A DNA stretch of 64,000 nucleotides. Source: Termitomyces sp. T153 (taxonomy: Eukaryota; Basidiomycota; Agaricomycetes; Agaricales; Lyophyllaceae). Made by a program: the position numbers and the translations under genes. Shown one piece after another: positions 1-11,515 of the stretch; the first letter of the stretch is position 1, and the number at the start of each line of letters is the position of its first letter. Under the pieces are notes generated by a model. It was not told the origin of the DNA. It made no database searches and saw nothing but the letters and a program-made list of their open reading frames with translations. The stretch is from positions 62,001-126,000 of the forward strand of contig JACKQL020000070.1 of the NCBI GenBank assembly GCA_018296165.2, in the 5' to 3' direction.

Positions 1-775
1 GCCCCGCCGCCACAGCCGACGTACCCCGAAGTCCTCCGGTAGTCAGTATATAAGTCATCGAGTAGCTCTTCGTACCCCAGTCTTGATATTGCTTAACGTT
101 ACCTATGGTCTGATTGCTTCCTTTTTGTGTTTCGTGTTCGTTTTCGTGTCTTTTTCTCCTTACTCTCAGTTTCCCGGTCTTATCTCAGTCTCCCGATCTT
201 ATCTCAGTCTCCCGGTCTTATCTCAGTCTCCCGGTCTTGTCTCGTCCCCTTTTCGTTATCGTTCTCGTTATCGTTTCGTACCTCCACTCGAATCTACTCT
301 TGTTCCATAATGTCTCGTCCAACGCTGTCTCGGTGACGTCGTCTGACCCTTGTGCCCAATTCTTCATCAACCCTAACGACCTCACGAACTCCGCGATTAT
401 AATTACGAACCCCGACACCCCTTACCAGGTCCGAACCTCACTCTTCGCTCGGTCCCGGACTCCATCAACTCCAAATGATCTCCCATCAAACCCCGGCTCC
501 GCCCCCATTGATCACACAGCCACCTACTCCCTTGCTTCCGCAAATCTCCCGTACGGCCTTCTGCCTGAACCCCGCCAAGACCGTCTCATTTCCCCACAAT
601 CCGACTTCTCCGGACCTTCCCGGATCTGTCTGGATCACATCTCCCCAATTACCCGTGCAAACCACCAGGACCCAGAATGTCTTTGAGTGTCCGGTCACCA
701 ATGCAGGGGAATCACGCCCGCCTAGTAAGGACTCGCCCAGTGCAGCTGCGCCCCCGAGGTCAGCGGACCCTGACA
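1..775 (+). repeat. LTR-B copy 1 (left end outside the window)
   Basis: This is the distal part of a long terminal repeat whose family recurs at 11516, 12661, 36457, 46511 and 55060. Shared landmarks are a TATA box (TATATAAG, 47-54), a T/C-rich stretch of TCTC and GTCTC words, and a conserved 3' end that finishes in CCCTGACA at 775. It retains many CpG dinucleotides, unlike the copies at 36457, 46511 and 55060, so it is probably a younger insertion. No matching internal region follows it. It is therefore a solo LTR, or the right LTR of an element lying left of the window. Confidence 0.8.
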
Positions 776-889
776 GCAGGCACCATGGGTGAACAAAGGT
801 CAGGGTGAGTTGAGGGGGTGTTGGTGGGGACTCCAGGGGAGCAGAGTTGCTTGGGAAGAGGTTTGGAGGTCCGGGAGTGGGTTGTGACA
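776..889 (-). repeat. LTR-B 5' fragment, inverted
   Basis: Read on the minus strand, the sequence ending at 889 begins TGTCACAACCC, the start of LTR-B (compare 36457 and 55060). About 114 bp remain before it abuts the plus-oriented LTR-B at 775. The simplest reading is a plus-oriented LTR-B inserted into a minus-oriented one, with the remainder left of the window. Confidence 0.55.
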
Positions 890-1039
890 GGAGGCATGTG
901 GGGCTAAAAGGTACCATCTCAATGGATCTGATAGCAGGTCCCAGGGCAAAAGTCCTAGGAGCCATGGTGGATGACACTACACTAGTGCTGACCCAAATCT
1001 GGGCTGCATCAGCCAAGCTTGAGGTTATAGAATGTTGGG

Positions 1040-1433
1040 GAGTCAAGTGGGTTGCTGCTAACTGTATGTCTGCCCCCATGAGGTCAGTCATCAACATAAT
1101 CATGTCTTTGCCATCCTCCTCTGGCAGCAGCTCCACAAAGTTGATTCCCACCACTGCAAAATGTTTGTCAGGTAGTGGTAATGGGTATAGTGAATTAGTG
1201 GGTTTGGATGTTTGATCTTTGTTTCTCTAGCATTGCATGCACAAGGGTATGTAAGCCTGCTCAAGGTCCCTATGCATATTGGGCCAATAATATGAGCTTC
1301 TGAGTGAGTGATAACTCTTTTTAAACCCAAAGTGTTCCATCATATTGTGGGCTGAGTTGTATAACAGTTTGTAAACACAAGTGCTGCTGGGTATGAAAAG
1401 TTGATGCCTAACATACACCAGGCCATTCTCCAT
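1040..1433 (-). pseudogene. Element G integrase N-terminal part
   Basis: The frame at 1227-1433 is an HHCC zinc-binding domain (H..H spacing in NSAHNMMEHFGF, then CMQC after YYWPNMHRDLEQAYI). The next frame begins the catalytic core with VGINFVELLPEEDGKD, which corresponds to the usual IDFVGPLP start. The similarity stops near 1040, after TDLMGADIQLAAT, so most of the DDE core and the C-terminus are missing. Confidence 0.75.
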
Positions 1434-1469
1434 GCATCTTCCATTGATGCTGCCTTGCTCAATGTCTTC

Positions 1470-2900
1470 TCACACCTGCTTGGCAAAGCTGTTGGTCTTG
1501 TATCCCTCCACAATCTCTTTTGCAAGGCTCTCATCTGTGATGATGTGAAGGGCACCTCTTGCAACTTCTTGTGGCACTAGAGATTGGGTATGTGCCAGCA
1601 TGCATGCTGGAAAGGCTGGTGTAGGTGCTTTGTCTAGCATACATGAGAGTGCATCTGCTGCTGTGTTGTCTTCCTCCTGGACATACACAATGTTGTAGTT
1701 GAAGTCTGCAAGGAACATTGACTAATGTGCTTGTCTTCTTGACATCTCTTTCTGTGAGTAAAAGTACTTGAGGGTGTGGTGATCTGTGTAGACTTCAAAG
1801 TGCATGCCAAGAAGACTGGATCACCATTTATTTGAGGCCTTCATAATTACTAGCAACTCTTGTCTGTTTACTGGGTAGTTCCACTTGGCTTGTGTGAGCT
1901 GGTATGAATTGTATGCTACAGGTCTTGCCATCTCCCATATTTCTCCAAAGCTCAGGATTGTGCCTGTGCATCTGTTGCTGGCATCTGTTGTCATGAAGAT
2001 CTTCTTCCTTGGATTGTTGTAGTTGATGATTGTGAGGCATTCAATGCCTGTCACAATGTTCCTGATTGCTTTGAAGGCATGTTGGTGTTCCAGTTTCCAT
2101 TCTAGGAATACTTTGTCACACTCTTTGGTCATCAGTGGCATCAGCACACTGGTGTACTCTGCTAGTGCTGGTGGAAAGACTGCCAAATAGCATGGAAGTC
2201 CCAGAAATCCTTGCATGTTTGTGGCAGTGGTTGGTGTGGGCCAGTTCATGATTCTGTCAATCTTGCATGGGTTGGCCTCAATGCCTGCTACAGAGATGGT
2301 ATGAGATGTCTGTGGCAAATAGTACCAACTTATTCAGGTTGCAGTAAAGTCCTGCCTTTTTCAGGGCTTCTATCAGTTTTGCCAGATTCTGTTCATGTTC
2401 CTCTATGGTATTGGACTATATTACAATGTTGTCCATATACATGTAGCAAATTTCTCCTATCAACTCCTGAAGTGTGTCTGTGGCTCTGTGCTGGTGCATT
2501 GACAGTGAATTGCAGCCCCCCACAGGCATAAATATCCATTCATAGAGTTCCCATGGTTTCCATACAGCTGTGAGGTGTATATTGTCAGGTGGACTCTCAT
2601 CTGGAAAAAGGAGTTTGTCATGTTGAGATTGCCAAAGATCTTCTGCTACCCACACACTGCAAGGATGTTGTCTACTCTAGGCAGGGGGTAATTGTCTTAG
2701 ACTGTGTTCTTGTTCAGTTCTCAATAATTGTTGACCCAGCAGGGCAGCACAGTGTTATCAGGAACCCCATTGTGATATTTTGGAATGCAGAAGGCTGGTG
2801 ACACAAATTTATATGATGGGCATAACCTTTCTGCTGTGATATGCTCATCCAATAACTTCTTCTAGGCTTCATGGTATTTCTTGGGTGCTATGTCACCATG
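1470..2900 (-). pseudogene. Element G reverse transcriptase and RNase H
   Basis: The frame at 2416-2655 ends in CYMYMDNIVI, the Gypsy YxDD box with the second Asp changed to Asn. The frame at 1821-2318 carries the connection and RNase H start: GIEANPCKIDRIMNWPTP, a GFLGL turn, then FMTTDASNRCTGTILSF and NYPVNRQELL, the RNase H D and E contexts. The frame at 1470-1718 holds the RNase H end (ADALSCM, equivalent to ADALSR). Several stops separate the pieces. A functional enzyme is excluded, but the family assignment is secure. Confidence 0.8.
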
Positions 2901-3068
2901 CAAGTTCACTATCTTGTGCAGGTTCTTAAGCCATATTTGGTGGTGTATATTGTTGGGCACAGACTGGATGTCTAGTAGTCACATGGGGAATCAATCCATG
3001 TATTCATCCTTGAATTCTCTGTCTTTCTCCCAGAGCTACTCCTGGAAAGCCATTGTCTCAATTCATTC

Positions 3069-3841
3069 TCAGACTAATGCCATGATTGTTTCAGGGAGTG
3101 CTCTTCTATCAAGTGCAGGTGCAGGTACCTTCTCAAATGGAACTGGCTTGGGTTGCTTGGGCTTTTTGGGTGTTGGTGAGGGCAGAATTGGTTTTACTTG
3201 TTTCTTCCATGGTGGCAGTGGGGGTTGGTGACAGAGGTCATACTCTGTGTGCTTATCCACTGCAGTGCATGTGTCCATATCTAATACAACTTTCTCTGAT
3301 TTAAGAAATGGAATGCCTAATATGAGGGGCACAGGTAATCTGACCTGAACTTTTGCTTTGAAAACTCCTAAGCTCCATGCACCTCTCCCCAATGTTACTT
3401 CTAATTTTACATATCCTCAACATGTCATTGGGGTATCTGTCAATAAGGCAAGATTGTCCTCTTTTGTGGGGAGAGTAAATTGACACAATCCAAGCTGGGT
3501 CACCGACTCATTACTAATCACTGTGGAGGGACATTCATTATCAAGGAGTGCAGGAACAGCAAGAGGGAAAGAAGAGATGGAGGGCCCAAAGACATCAAGC
3601 TTCACCTTCAGATGTCTTCCTGTGAAGAATGAATTGGAGGAGAGGACATACAAGTCAGTATCTTTGTTGCAGACTTCATCTTTGTAGGCATAGGCTGTGG
3701 TTTCTTGGCTTGGCCACAAGACACCTTTTGAGTGTCAGGGTCTTGTAAATGTGGGGATCTGGCTATGCAGTGTTTGCCTTTAGTGGACACTTGCTTGAAT
3801 TTCCCAAATGGCTGCAGTATGGCTCCTGGCATTGAGTGCAT
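3069..3841 (-). pseudogene. Element G gag tail and retropepsin
   Basis: Two adjacent frames make up this part. The frame at 3417-3719 contains ALLDNECPSTVIS, which matches the retropepsin active-site context LLDSGC with the catalytic DSG read as DNE here. The following frame, 3069-3392, contains VPLILGIPFL, the usual hydrophobic ILG strand near the end of the protease. The upstream frame (3608-3841) looks like a gag C-terminus. The changed active site and the stops between frames show it is inactive. Confidence 0.65.
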
Positions 3842-4400
3842 CCTTTATGGTTCTTCAAGAGCTTCTTTTCCTCCTCCATAAGCTTGAAGAGGTGGAGAAG
3901 AGTGGTGTTATTTCCAGAGTTTGCTGGGGATGTGGATTGTGTCCTTGCTGGTGGGTCTGAGAAATGATCTGCCAGGAGTTTGCATTTCTAACATTCAACA
4001 GCATGGGCAGTGTTGTTAGCATCAATGAGCCTTTGAGTTCAAGTGTTCTCCTTGCAGAGGTCTTTGTCAAGCTCTGTTAGCTCACAGACACAGTTGGGGA
4101 ATGTGTGGTTGCAACAATGCCACACTATTCCCAGACCAAGAATGCCCATGCCCAGGACCAGTGATAATGAAAGATGAGGCAATGGACTAGTACCTGATTG
4201 ATAAGATCATTGACATGCAACACCATGGCAGAGGCAGACAATACCTGGTTAGATGGGGGGGGGATATGGCCCCAACCACAACAAATGGCTGCCAAAATTG
4301 GAGTTGGAGGACTGTGAAGCACTTAATGCATGGGAGAGGGAGAATGGAATGGAAGCATGAGGGATAGGAACTTCTGGAGAGGGGAGGAGTGTAAGCCCGC

Positions 4401-4738
4401 TGTTAGAAGTATGAATCTATGATGCACAGTTTATCCTCAGTCACTGTATAATCGACTGTATTCAGTACCTGTGATGCACAGTTAATCTAATCTAATTGTA
4501 AGTATTGTTTCTTGTTTGTATAGTTATGCACTCACCCTCAGTCACTGTATAATTGACTGAGGGTGTTCTATGCAATCTAGTGATATATATACATAATGTT
4601 CTTCCATTGTCTGAAGTTCATGTCCATTGTCGTTGGTGGCCAAGGTCACCAAACAAAGGATGCTGGCCACCGATTAATGCCACTCACAGTGTATTGCTCC
4701 TATCAAACTTCATCACTAGACTTTGACACTCCTCCTCA
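4401..4738 (-). repeat. Element F 3' LTR
   Basis: Left LTR of F, 338 bp, beginning TGTTAGAAG and ending TTTGACA. It differs from the right copy by scattered, mostly C/T and G/A transitions and by a short indel near its end. It includes a TATA-like ATATATATACATAA stretch and the inverted repeat at 4533-4565. Confidence 0.92.
4533..4565. promoter_or_regulatory. 12-bp inverted repeat in the F LTR
   Basis: CACCCTCAGTCA is followed after 9 bases by its exact reverse complement TGACTGAGGGTG. The other F LTR keeps an 11-bp version. A shorter form (CCCTCAGT ... ACTGAGGG) occurs in repeat E at 52128-52156. The arms could form a hairpin or a dimeric binding site in the LTR. The function is not known. 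Confidence 0.55.
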
Positions 4739-4792
4739 CTGTGAGTGATTGTCTCCTCCTTGTGCAGGAGCCTGGCATATGCTGAGGACTGC

Positions 4793-6522
4793 TCATAATT
4801 TAGTGAATTGTGGTGTGGCCAGAGCTTTTGTGAATAGATTGGTGGCATTGTCTTTGGTGTTGCTGTAATGTAGTACCAACTCTTTCAAGGCCACCCACTC
4901 GCATAGGAAATGGTATTTGATGTCCATGTGTTTGATGTGTTGGTGGAGCATAGGATCTTCCAATAGGTTCATGGACAAGTTGTTATTGCAGAGAATGATC
5001 GTAGGGCTTCCTGGGGCATATCCTATTGCTGTAAGCAAAGTTCATAGCCATACGCACTCCTGAGCTGCCTCAAATGCAGCTATGTACTTGGCCTCGCATG
5101 ATGAGGCCATGACAGTATGTTGTTTTCAGGTAGCCCAAGAAATTATCCCTGAACCTAGTGACCACGCATACCCCCCTACACTCCTCCTAGTATCTGGGCA
5201 ATTTGCCCAGTCAGAGTCTGTGAATCCTATTAGGTGGATGGGTTGTTGTCCTCCCAGGCTAAGTTCCAGTGTACGGGTGCCTTTTAGGTAGTGAAGAGTG
5301 CATATTGCCACATGCCAGTGTGTGTGAGTGAAGCAGTCGAGGAATTGCGAGAATTGTTGGACTGCATATTGGATGTTGGGGTGTGTAGACACTGCTAGCC
5401 AGAGTAATCTGCCAACCAGTCATTGATATGGGATGCAATCTATCTTATCCCGTTCATCCTGAGTGAGTGTGGCAGTATCTGTGCGTCAAAGTTTGGTTCC
5501 GGGTTCCATGGGTGTGGAAAGAGGTGCTGCCTCTGTTTGGCCAAATTGCTGTACCATCTTGTCAATTAGCATAGTCTGGGATAAGTGTACTCAGTGGTTC
5601 TCCCAATCCCAATTTACCGCTATGCCTAGGATATGACAAGGTGTTCCCAGATCAGCGATTGTCCACATTTTGCTCATCTGGGCTTTGAAATGTGTGTTTG
5701 TGGCTTTGGTGTTGGCTATGGACAGGAAGTTGTTGACATGGACACCCACAATGACTGTCCCAATGTCAGTTTTCCAGTAGTAGATACATGCCTCACATTC
5801 GAGGCATGTAAATCCCCATTTCTGCATGCATGCATCCATCATCTTATTCCAGATCCTCCCTGCCTGTTTCATTCCGTATAGTCCTTTCAGAAGTCGACAA
5901 ACCCAGCCTTCTTTGTCCTTCTCCTCAAAGCCCCTCGGTTGCTCCATGAAGATTGTCTCCTCCTCAGGCAATATGCGTTTAGGAAAGCCGTCTTGATGTC
6001 GATTTGGTTCACGTCCCAGCCTAAGGTGGCCGCCATGTGCAATAGGATCCTCCAGGATTCTGTGCATGCAGTAGGTGAGGTAGTCTTTGTATAGTCCCTA
6101 CCATATACCTGATTGAATCCCTGGATTACGTGCTGGGTTTTGAACCATGTTATTGTGCCATTCTCATTCTGTTTGATTGTGAATATTGGTCAACCTTTCA
6201 AGACACAGTGTCCTCATGGAACCTCCTCTCATGGTACTAGGGTCCATACACCCATATCCTTGAGTGAATCAAGCTCTTCCTGATATGATGCCTCCCATCT
6301 TTGACCATCTGGTGAGTCTCTTGCTTCCTCCCATGTTTTTGGTGCCTCCAAGTTGCCCTCAAGGTTGATGTCGGTGCAGTTGTCAATTGCGTCAAGTGCT
6401 GAGAGGATTTGATCTAGATCAGAATCAGGCTTCTTGCCACTGTTATTTACTTGCCTCTGTTCATTGACCCCTTTCTTCCTTTCTGCCCTCTCTTCCCTTA
6501 CTCTAATTGCTGACTCCCTCAA
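4793..6522 (-). pseudogene. Element F reverse transcriptase and RNase H
   Basis: The frame at 6229-6522 ends in the RT entry region (TWEEARDSPDGQRWEASYQE). The frame at 5591-6067 has GLYGMKQAGRIWN and VGVHVNNFLS, where the catalytic VDD of Copia RT reads VNN. The frames at 5126-5392 and 4793-5038 give the RT end and RNase H (GYAWSLGSGIISW, then a late H-rich part with HIKHMDIKYHFLCE and NLFTKAL). Loss of both catalytic aspartates and numerous stops show inactivity. Confidence 0.85.
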
Positions 6523-6603
6523 CTCTCTTACAGCCTTCTCAGTCCTTGTTTCTCCATGATGTTCTTGGTCGGCCTTCTTTGTGGGGATTATCGTGTGCTG
6601 TAA

Positions 6604-7983
6604 TCATTGGATTGGTGGGTTCTGTGGCTCTGTGTCAGGCATGCCTGGTGTGAGTGGGTGAGGGGTGGCAGTTTCATTATGTGTGGGTCCAAGGATGCCT
6701 GGTATGGGGATGACCTCATCATTGGGTTGTTGTGGTATGGAGGATGTGGTTTTAGTTATGCTATCTATGGTAATGGGATTGGCTTCATAATTATGGTGAT
6801 GTTGGATTGTGAGTGATGGGGTATTGTGACTCTCGATGAATTTGACATGGTACAAACTGTAGACTTTTCTTGTGGTGTGATTGTAACATTGATAAGCTTT
6901 TGAGTTCTGATCATAGCTGATGAGGGTGCATTCAATCAAGCGCTCGTATATCTTTGGGTTGTGCCTGTTCATTATCAAAACAAATACCCGACATCCTATT
7001 TCCTGGATGTAGGAGTAGTCAGGTTTCCGTCCATACCATAGTTCATCAGGTGTGACATCCCATACTGCAGATGTTTTGGTTTTCCCATGGAGATGTGCAA
7101 CTGTCAAATAAAATTTGTCCCATAAGAAGGGAGGGCAACTTGCCGCTATCCTCATGGTACGTGCCTTTCCCATCAGTGTTCAGTGCATGCGCTCCACTTG
7201 ACCCATGTGAGCAGATGTATATGGAGCCCTGACCTCAAGTATGATGCCTCAATCTTTGTACCACCTCCTATGGTCATTGCCATTGAGTTCCCCATCCCTA
7301 TCAGTCCGTAGGGTAGTCAAACGCAGGCCTGTCTCATTTTCTTGGGCCAGGATCCAGGCCGTGAGTTCATTGAATGCATCATCCTTGGCTTTTAAGGATA
7401 TTGACCAAGGCTTATTGGTGTAGTCATCAACAATGTTCATTACGTAGTTATTTCCAGTCCTTGACGTTACAGCCATTTGTCCTGCTAAGTCCACCCAGAC
7501 CTTTTCTAGCTTTCTGATTGCCCTATGCCCCTCACCCTCTTCCCTCTCCTTTGGTACCAGCATCCTTGTCTGCTTGCCAAGGATGCAATGGTCACATTTT
7601 GGAGGTTTTGAGTGCAAGAATGGGGGCATACCTTGGATCATGCCTGCGTGCGCCATCTGAATGATGGATTGGTAATTCGTGTGGCCTAGATGAAGGTGCC
7701 ATGAGTGAAGGTCAGGGGAGGCATGTACTGCGAGTGCATGGTTGTTGGCAAGGTTCAATGTGTGTAGGTCTTGGTTTGGGATGAGGCAAGTGGAGGCTAT
7801 GACTTTGCCATCTTCTTTGCTTAGTGTGGCTCTTGTGTTGTCAAAGGTAGCTGACACACCTAGCTGTTTGATCATTTTACTGACCAATATGAGTTGGACA
7901 GTAGACTTTGGGACATGAAGAGCGTTTTCTAGGTCAAGGTATCCTCCTTCTGCAACATGCAGGCAAAGAGTGCCTATTCCCAT
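6604..7983 (-). pseudogene. Element F integrase
   Basis: The frame at 7249-7983 contains the GAG-pre-integrase zinc-binding domain (WHLHLGHTNYQSI ... CDHCILGKQTR) and the start of the core (VWVDLAG ... NIVDDYTNKPW, then LRTDRDGEL). After a stop, the frame at 6604-7173 resumes with the last part of the core and the C-terminal domain (DELWYGRKPDYSYIQEIGCR and SYDQNSKAYQCYN). The domain order and spacing match Copia integrase. At least two stops interrupt it. Confidence 0.85.
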
Positions 7984-8010
7984 TGCAAATATCGCTGTCC
8001 CTCCGATGCC

Positions 8011-8430
8011 TCAAATTGGGTGATTTACTGGTGTGATTGATACGAAGTCGCTGGCATTGAGGGAAATATGGACCATGGCTCCTGAGTCCAGAAAAAATGG
8101 ACTGGCCATGGTTTTGATGCAGGACAGGACAAGGTTGGAATCATGATTGGGTTGGGTGATGGTGTTCCCAGTGCTCTCCTCCTCAAGGACAATCCATGCA
8201 TCAATCTCGAGGTCTTCCATGTCCATCAGTGTCCCTGTGTCTGGCAAAGCATCTGAGGCAAGTCCTGCAAACTCCAATTTGGCTGTTGTTGCCAGTTTCC
8301 CAGTCTGTGTGGTGAGGTATGCTGCGATAGTGTCAGAATCCCCTTCTATTGTGAAGGCGTTCCCTCCAGATGGTGTGAGTGTTACTTTGGTTGACTTCTT
8401 CTTATCCTTATTGCATTTCTCATAGAACAC
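8011..8430 (-). pseudogene. Element F aspartic protease
   Basis: The frame contains PFFLDSGAMVHIS, the Copia-type retropepsin active site (DSGA followed by H), with the catalytic Asp intact. The frame ends at a stop soon after the motif. The next segment, starting at 7983, continues the same polyprotein in order. Confidence 0.8.
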
Positions 8431-8439
8431 CAGTCAAGC

Positions 8440-9342
8440 TTTCTTTGACTCATCTAGAGTCTTCCCAGCCATTGCACCCCCTTCTAGGATGCACCAAGGA
8501 GCTGTGTGGCCCGTGTATATGTGAACAGCTTGCCCCTTTGCTTTGCATGTAGAGCATGTGATCTTACTCCTAAATCCCTTTGCCATGAGTGCGACTGGAG
8601 ACGTATCAGCTGGTATGTTGCCTGTCCTATCTGCTTCTAGTAGGGTCTGCTCCCCCTCAAGGAATCATCAAATCTCCACTGGTCTGTACTTCCCATCTGC
8701 CTGGCCCAGGTCCCAAGAGATGATAGACCTGATGTGAGAGAAGGATTTTTCAAATAGGGAAGATAGGACAGCAATGGATTTGAGAAGATCTTTGGTGATG
8801 TCTCTGGCATCAAAAGCACAGTCGATCTTCTCAAATATCCCATCAACTGTCTTGGTAATGGGTTCCATCAGGGAGCATCTGGTGGTGAGTGCTTCCTGTA
8901 GTAGTCGCACTTGTTGAACAGGGACAGCACCACCGTGTCATTCTCTCAGGTAATCCCACAGAGTGACTGGGTTCTCCTCATCAGCACAGAGTTTCTGCTT
9001 GGACATGGAAATCGCCTGCTTCAGGAAGGCACAAGCCTGTCATTTGTTGGATGTCCAAGCATGGTAGGCCCGGGGCTCATAGGTGGCATGAGGGGCAGGA
9101 GGTGGGTCAAAAATGTAGTCCCAGAGCTGTACCATGGAGAGTTCAAGTTTCATTATATAGGCCCAGTCTGAGTACTTGCCATCATCCTTCTCCAGGATGT
9201 GCCCACTCCAGGACGATGTGATCCTCCTGACTGGCAGGACAACAGGGTTATTGCCATTGTCTACTGTGCACATCTCTGCGATCTGGGTGGTGGATGGGGT
9301 TTCAGTTGGTTCAGAGGGCTGGTCTTTTGGCATAGGGGTCAT
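8440..9342 (-). pseudogene. Element F gag
   Basis: The reading starts at 9342 with a short P/E/T-rich stretch and continues through YSDWAYIMKLELSM, the conserved W-containing beginning of Copia gag (UBN2 type). It passes an in-frame stop, then runs through the 8668-8910 frame. Near 8540 are Cys and His codons (TCSTCKAKGQ, then HTAPWC) that look like a zinc-knuckle relic. Stops and frame changes make it non-functional. Confidence 0.7.
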
Positions 9343-9551
9343 GGTGTGCTAGGGGGGGGTTTATGACTGGTATAGGGAAAAACAAAGGGATTCCAGGTGC
9401 ACACAATCAAACAAGATCGTAGATTGTGATCGGGTGATTTCCCCGGCAGATAATTAGGAGCAATTTATGAGGACAGCAGCTGTCTTTGCAAAACAGTGTT
9501 TTATGCAGAGATTCCGTCTTCTAATATGCAGCACAGCAGTAAGCCATAACC

Positions 9552-9876
9552 TGTTAGAAGTATGAATCTATGATGCACAGTTAATCCTCAGTCACTGTAT
9601 AATCAACTGTATTTGGTACCTATGATGCACAGTTAATCTAATCTAATTGTAAGTATTGTTTCTTGTTTGTATAGTTATGCACTCACCCTCAGTCATTGTA
9701 TAATCGACTGAGGGTGTTCTACGCAATCTAGTGATATATATACATAATGTTCTTCCATTGTCTGAAGTTCATGTCCATTGTCATTGGTGGCCAAGGTCAC
9801 TGAACAAAGGATGCTGGCCACTGATTAATGCCACTCACAGTGTATTGCTCCTATCAAACTTCACTGGACTTTAACA
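9552..9876 (-). repeat. Element F 5' LTR
   Basis: Right LTR of F, 325 bp, beginning TGTTAGAAG and ending TTTAACA, followed directly by the CCCGC target duplication. Because F is coded on the minus strand, this is the promoter-bearing 5' LTR. Confidence 0.92.
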
Positions 9877-10138
9877 CCCGCCATAGTGAACTTACTACAA
9901 GAAGGATGGAGAAATAGTTGGAGAGATCAAAGATGCCACAGATCATGTGAGGAAAACTCAAAAAAGGAGCATCCACCTTTGTTGCATTTTATCTAGTTTT
10001 ACAAGCAACAAAGATGAGAAGCTACTATTACTACTACTGTATGTTATCCAGTCTTACAAGCATAAAAGTGACTGTTGTCCTGTCTTGACTGGTCCAGTGA
10101 GGCTGCCTTCCTAACAGCCTTTCACTAGGGCATCAATT
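9877..10138. other. Unassigned sequence between F and the KDZ fragment
   Basis: No convincing frame or repeat was seen. It begins with the CCCGC target duplication of F and is CpG-poor like its neighbours, so it is probably part of the older repeat that F inserted into. Confidence 0.4.
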
Positions 10139-10736
10139 GACAAAATTCAGGCAGCCATTTTTATTGAAGCATGGGCCTATGGAAAATGTTGTAGTGCTCT
10201 TATGCAATTAGACATAGATTCCATGTTTGACAAAAGATATCATGTTCTGCAGAAAGTGGATCTTGCTGCAAGCATGGCTATACATGATCCAAATATTCCT
10301 GGATCATTAAGGATCAAGGTTTCTTGGATATGGCAAGCTAATTCAGACATAGCAAATGACCCTGAAACTCTCTGTGAATGTAAGTTGCTTTTCACTGACA
10401 TATCCATTGATTCTGCTGACATATCTGTTGATTCTTTGCTGGTTCTGTTTCTCACCAGTCAATTGAGTGCACTACCTCTGTGCAAGAGCATAACAAAACA
10501 GATGGACAGAAGAATGTCAGCTTGTTGCCAGTGAAATGGAATGGACCATTTGCTATTTCCTTAAGCAGGCAGAAATTTTGTCCCAGAGGGGCATGTCAGC
10601 CAGAAAAAGAGGTCTCCAAGCCTATGCTGACAGAAAGGTGACCATATGGCATGAACTGAGTTCTTTGGCAACTCATAAGTTCAGAAGGGTATACAATGAT
10701 TTTACACCACCTCAAAGGGCAACAACACCTTTATAA
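10139..10736 (+). pseudogene. KDZ-type transposase, C-terminal fragment
   Basis: The frame at 10202-10534 reads a short ALMQLD motif, then RYHVLQKVDLAASMAIHDPN and IPGSLRIKVSWIWQ. This is the arrangement I know from the C-terminal part of basidiomycete Kyakuja-Dileera-Zisupton (KDZ) transposases. After a frame change, the 10536-10736 frame gives EMEWTICYFLKQA and RGLQAYADRKVTIWHEL, the expected following segments. The N-terminal and catalytic parts are absent here. A related, more upstream segment lies on the opposite strand at 17036-17467. The assignment rests on motif recall and not on an alignment. Confidence 0.6.
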
Positions 10737-10743
10737 TGGAGTG

Positions 10744-10911
10744 GGATGGACAAATGTCAGATATGCCAGATATACTGGATTTGCCATGCACATCCATCTG
10801 CCATGCCCACTGGACCTGCCATTAGTAGGATGAACAAATGTCAAATATGCTAGATATACCAGATTCACCATGCATATCCATCTGCCATGCCTACTGGACC
10901 TGCCATTTCCA
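10744..10911. repeat. Tandem duplication, two 84-bp copies
   Basis: The segments 10744-10827 and 10828-10911 are near-identical (GATGGACAAATGTCAGATAT against GATGAACAAATGTCAAATAT, and so on). Differences are mostly A/G and C/T. It lies just after the KDZ fragment, so it may be subterminal repeat sequence of that transposon. Confidence 0.75.
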
Positions 10912-11515
10912 TAGCAGATTTGCAACTTTACTACCTTGGGACAATGTCACATGTGGTCTACATTGTTGATTCTGTTGTTGTAAAGACCTACTTTCTCCAA
11001 CTACCATAGCTGTGCACTCTTTACATGGCCTCTACTCCTGCTCTACCAAGCCAAGCCTCAGTTGACCAATGGTCACCAGGTCTGCAAAAAGTGATTTTTT
11101 ATGTTGAATCATAGATGTGCACAACACTTGCCATTTATGGCAAGCTTGAGGATCACAAGGATTGTAGGTGGATGTTACAACACCTGGATAAAGAATTGGT
11201 AAGATGTCTTGGATTGCAATGGAGTTTATCTGATATATGGGCCAGAACTATATTCTCCTATATCTGGGTGTAGCAGCATTGAACAACATCAAATATAATG
11301 TTCTGGACCTCATTATATGTCTGAGCTGTTGGTACCCTCTGGCAGAGAAAGATGACATCCCTCAAGAAGTCTGGAGGTCCTTTGAAGCATGGACAGTTCC
11401 CACCCATCCAGGTCAAGTTGTACATTGGTATAGCTGTGATTAGTGAAACTATATAGGTATTGAGACCAAGCATCTAAATGAAGAATATTCAAGTCAAAGC
11501 AGTGTCCACTGGAAA
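10912..11515. other. Unassigned CpG-poor sequence
   Basis: There are short frames on both strands (about 70 codons near 11237-11473) but no recognisable domain. It ends precisely where an LTR-B begins at 11516. It is probably decayed transposon DNA. Confidence 0.35.

Larger units (their letters stand above)
890..4400 (-). mobile_element. Decayed Ty3/Gypsy element G (pol on minus strand)
   Basis: Minus-strand remnants appear in Gypsy order: gag tail, aspartic protease, reverse transcriptase, RNase H, integrase zinc-binding domain and the beginning of the integrase core. The frames are broken by many stops and shifts and the DNA is CpG-poor. No LTR was recognised for this copy. At the left it runs into unrelated sequence near 1040. 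At the right it is cut by Copia element F at 4401, and I could not recognise its continuation after 9877. Confidence 0.8.
4401..9876 (-). mobile_element. Ty1/Copia element F, full length, decayed
   Basis: It is bounded by direct repeats of 338 bp (4401-4738) and 325 bp (9552-9876), both starting TGTTAGAAG and ending in ACA. A perfect 5-bp target-site duplication CCCGC lies at 4396-4400 and 9877-9881. The internal part is coded on the minus strand in Copia order gag, protease, integrase, reverse transcriptase, RNase H, right to left. Length is 5,476 bp, normal for Copia. Many stops and VDD changed to VNN in the RT show that it is dead. It was inserted next to or within Gypsy element G. Confidence 0.93.

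Noticed and set aside
486..1154. A 222-codon minus-strand frame
   Set aside because: Only its first 45 or so residues match integrase. The rest runs antisense through LTR-B and has no domain, so it is a chance open frame.
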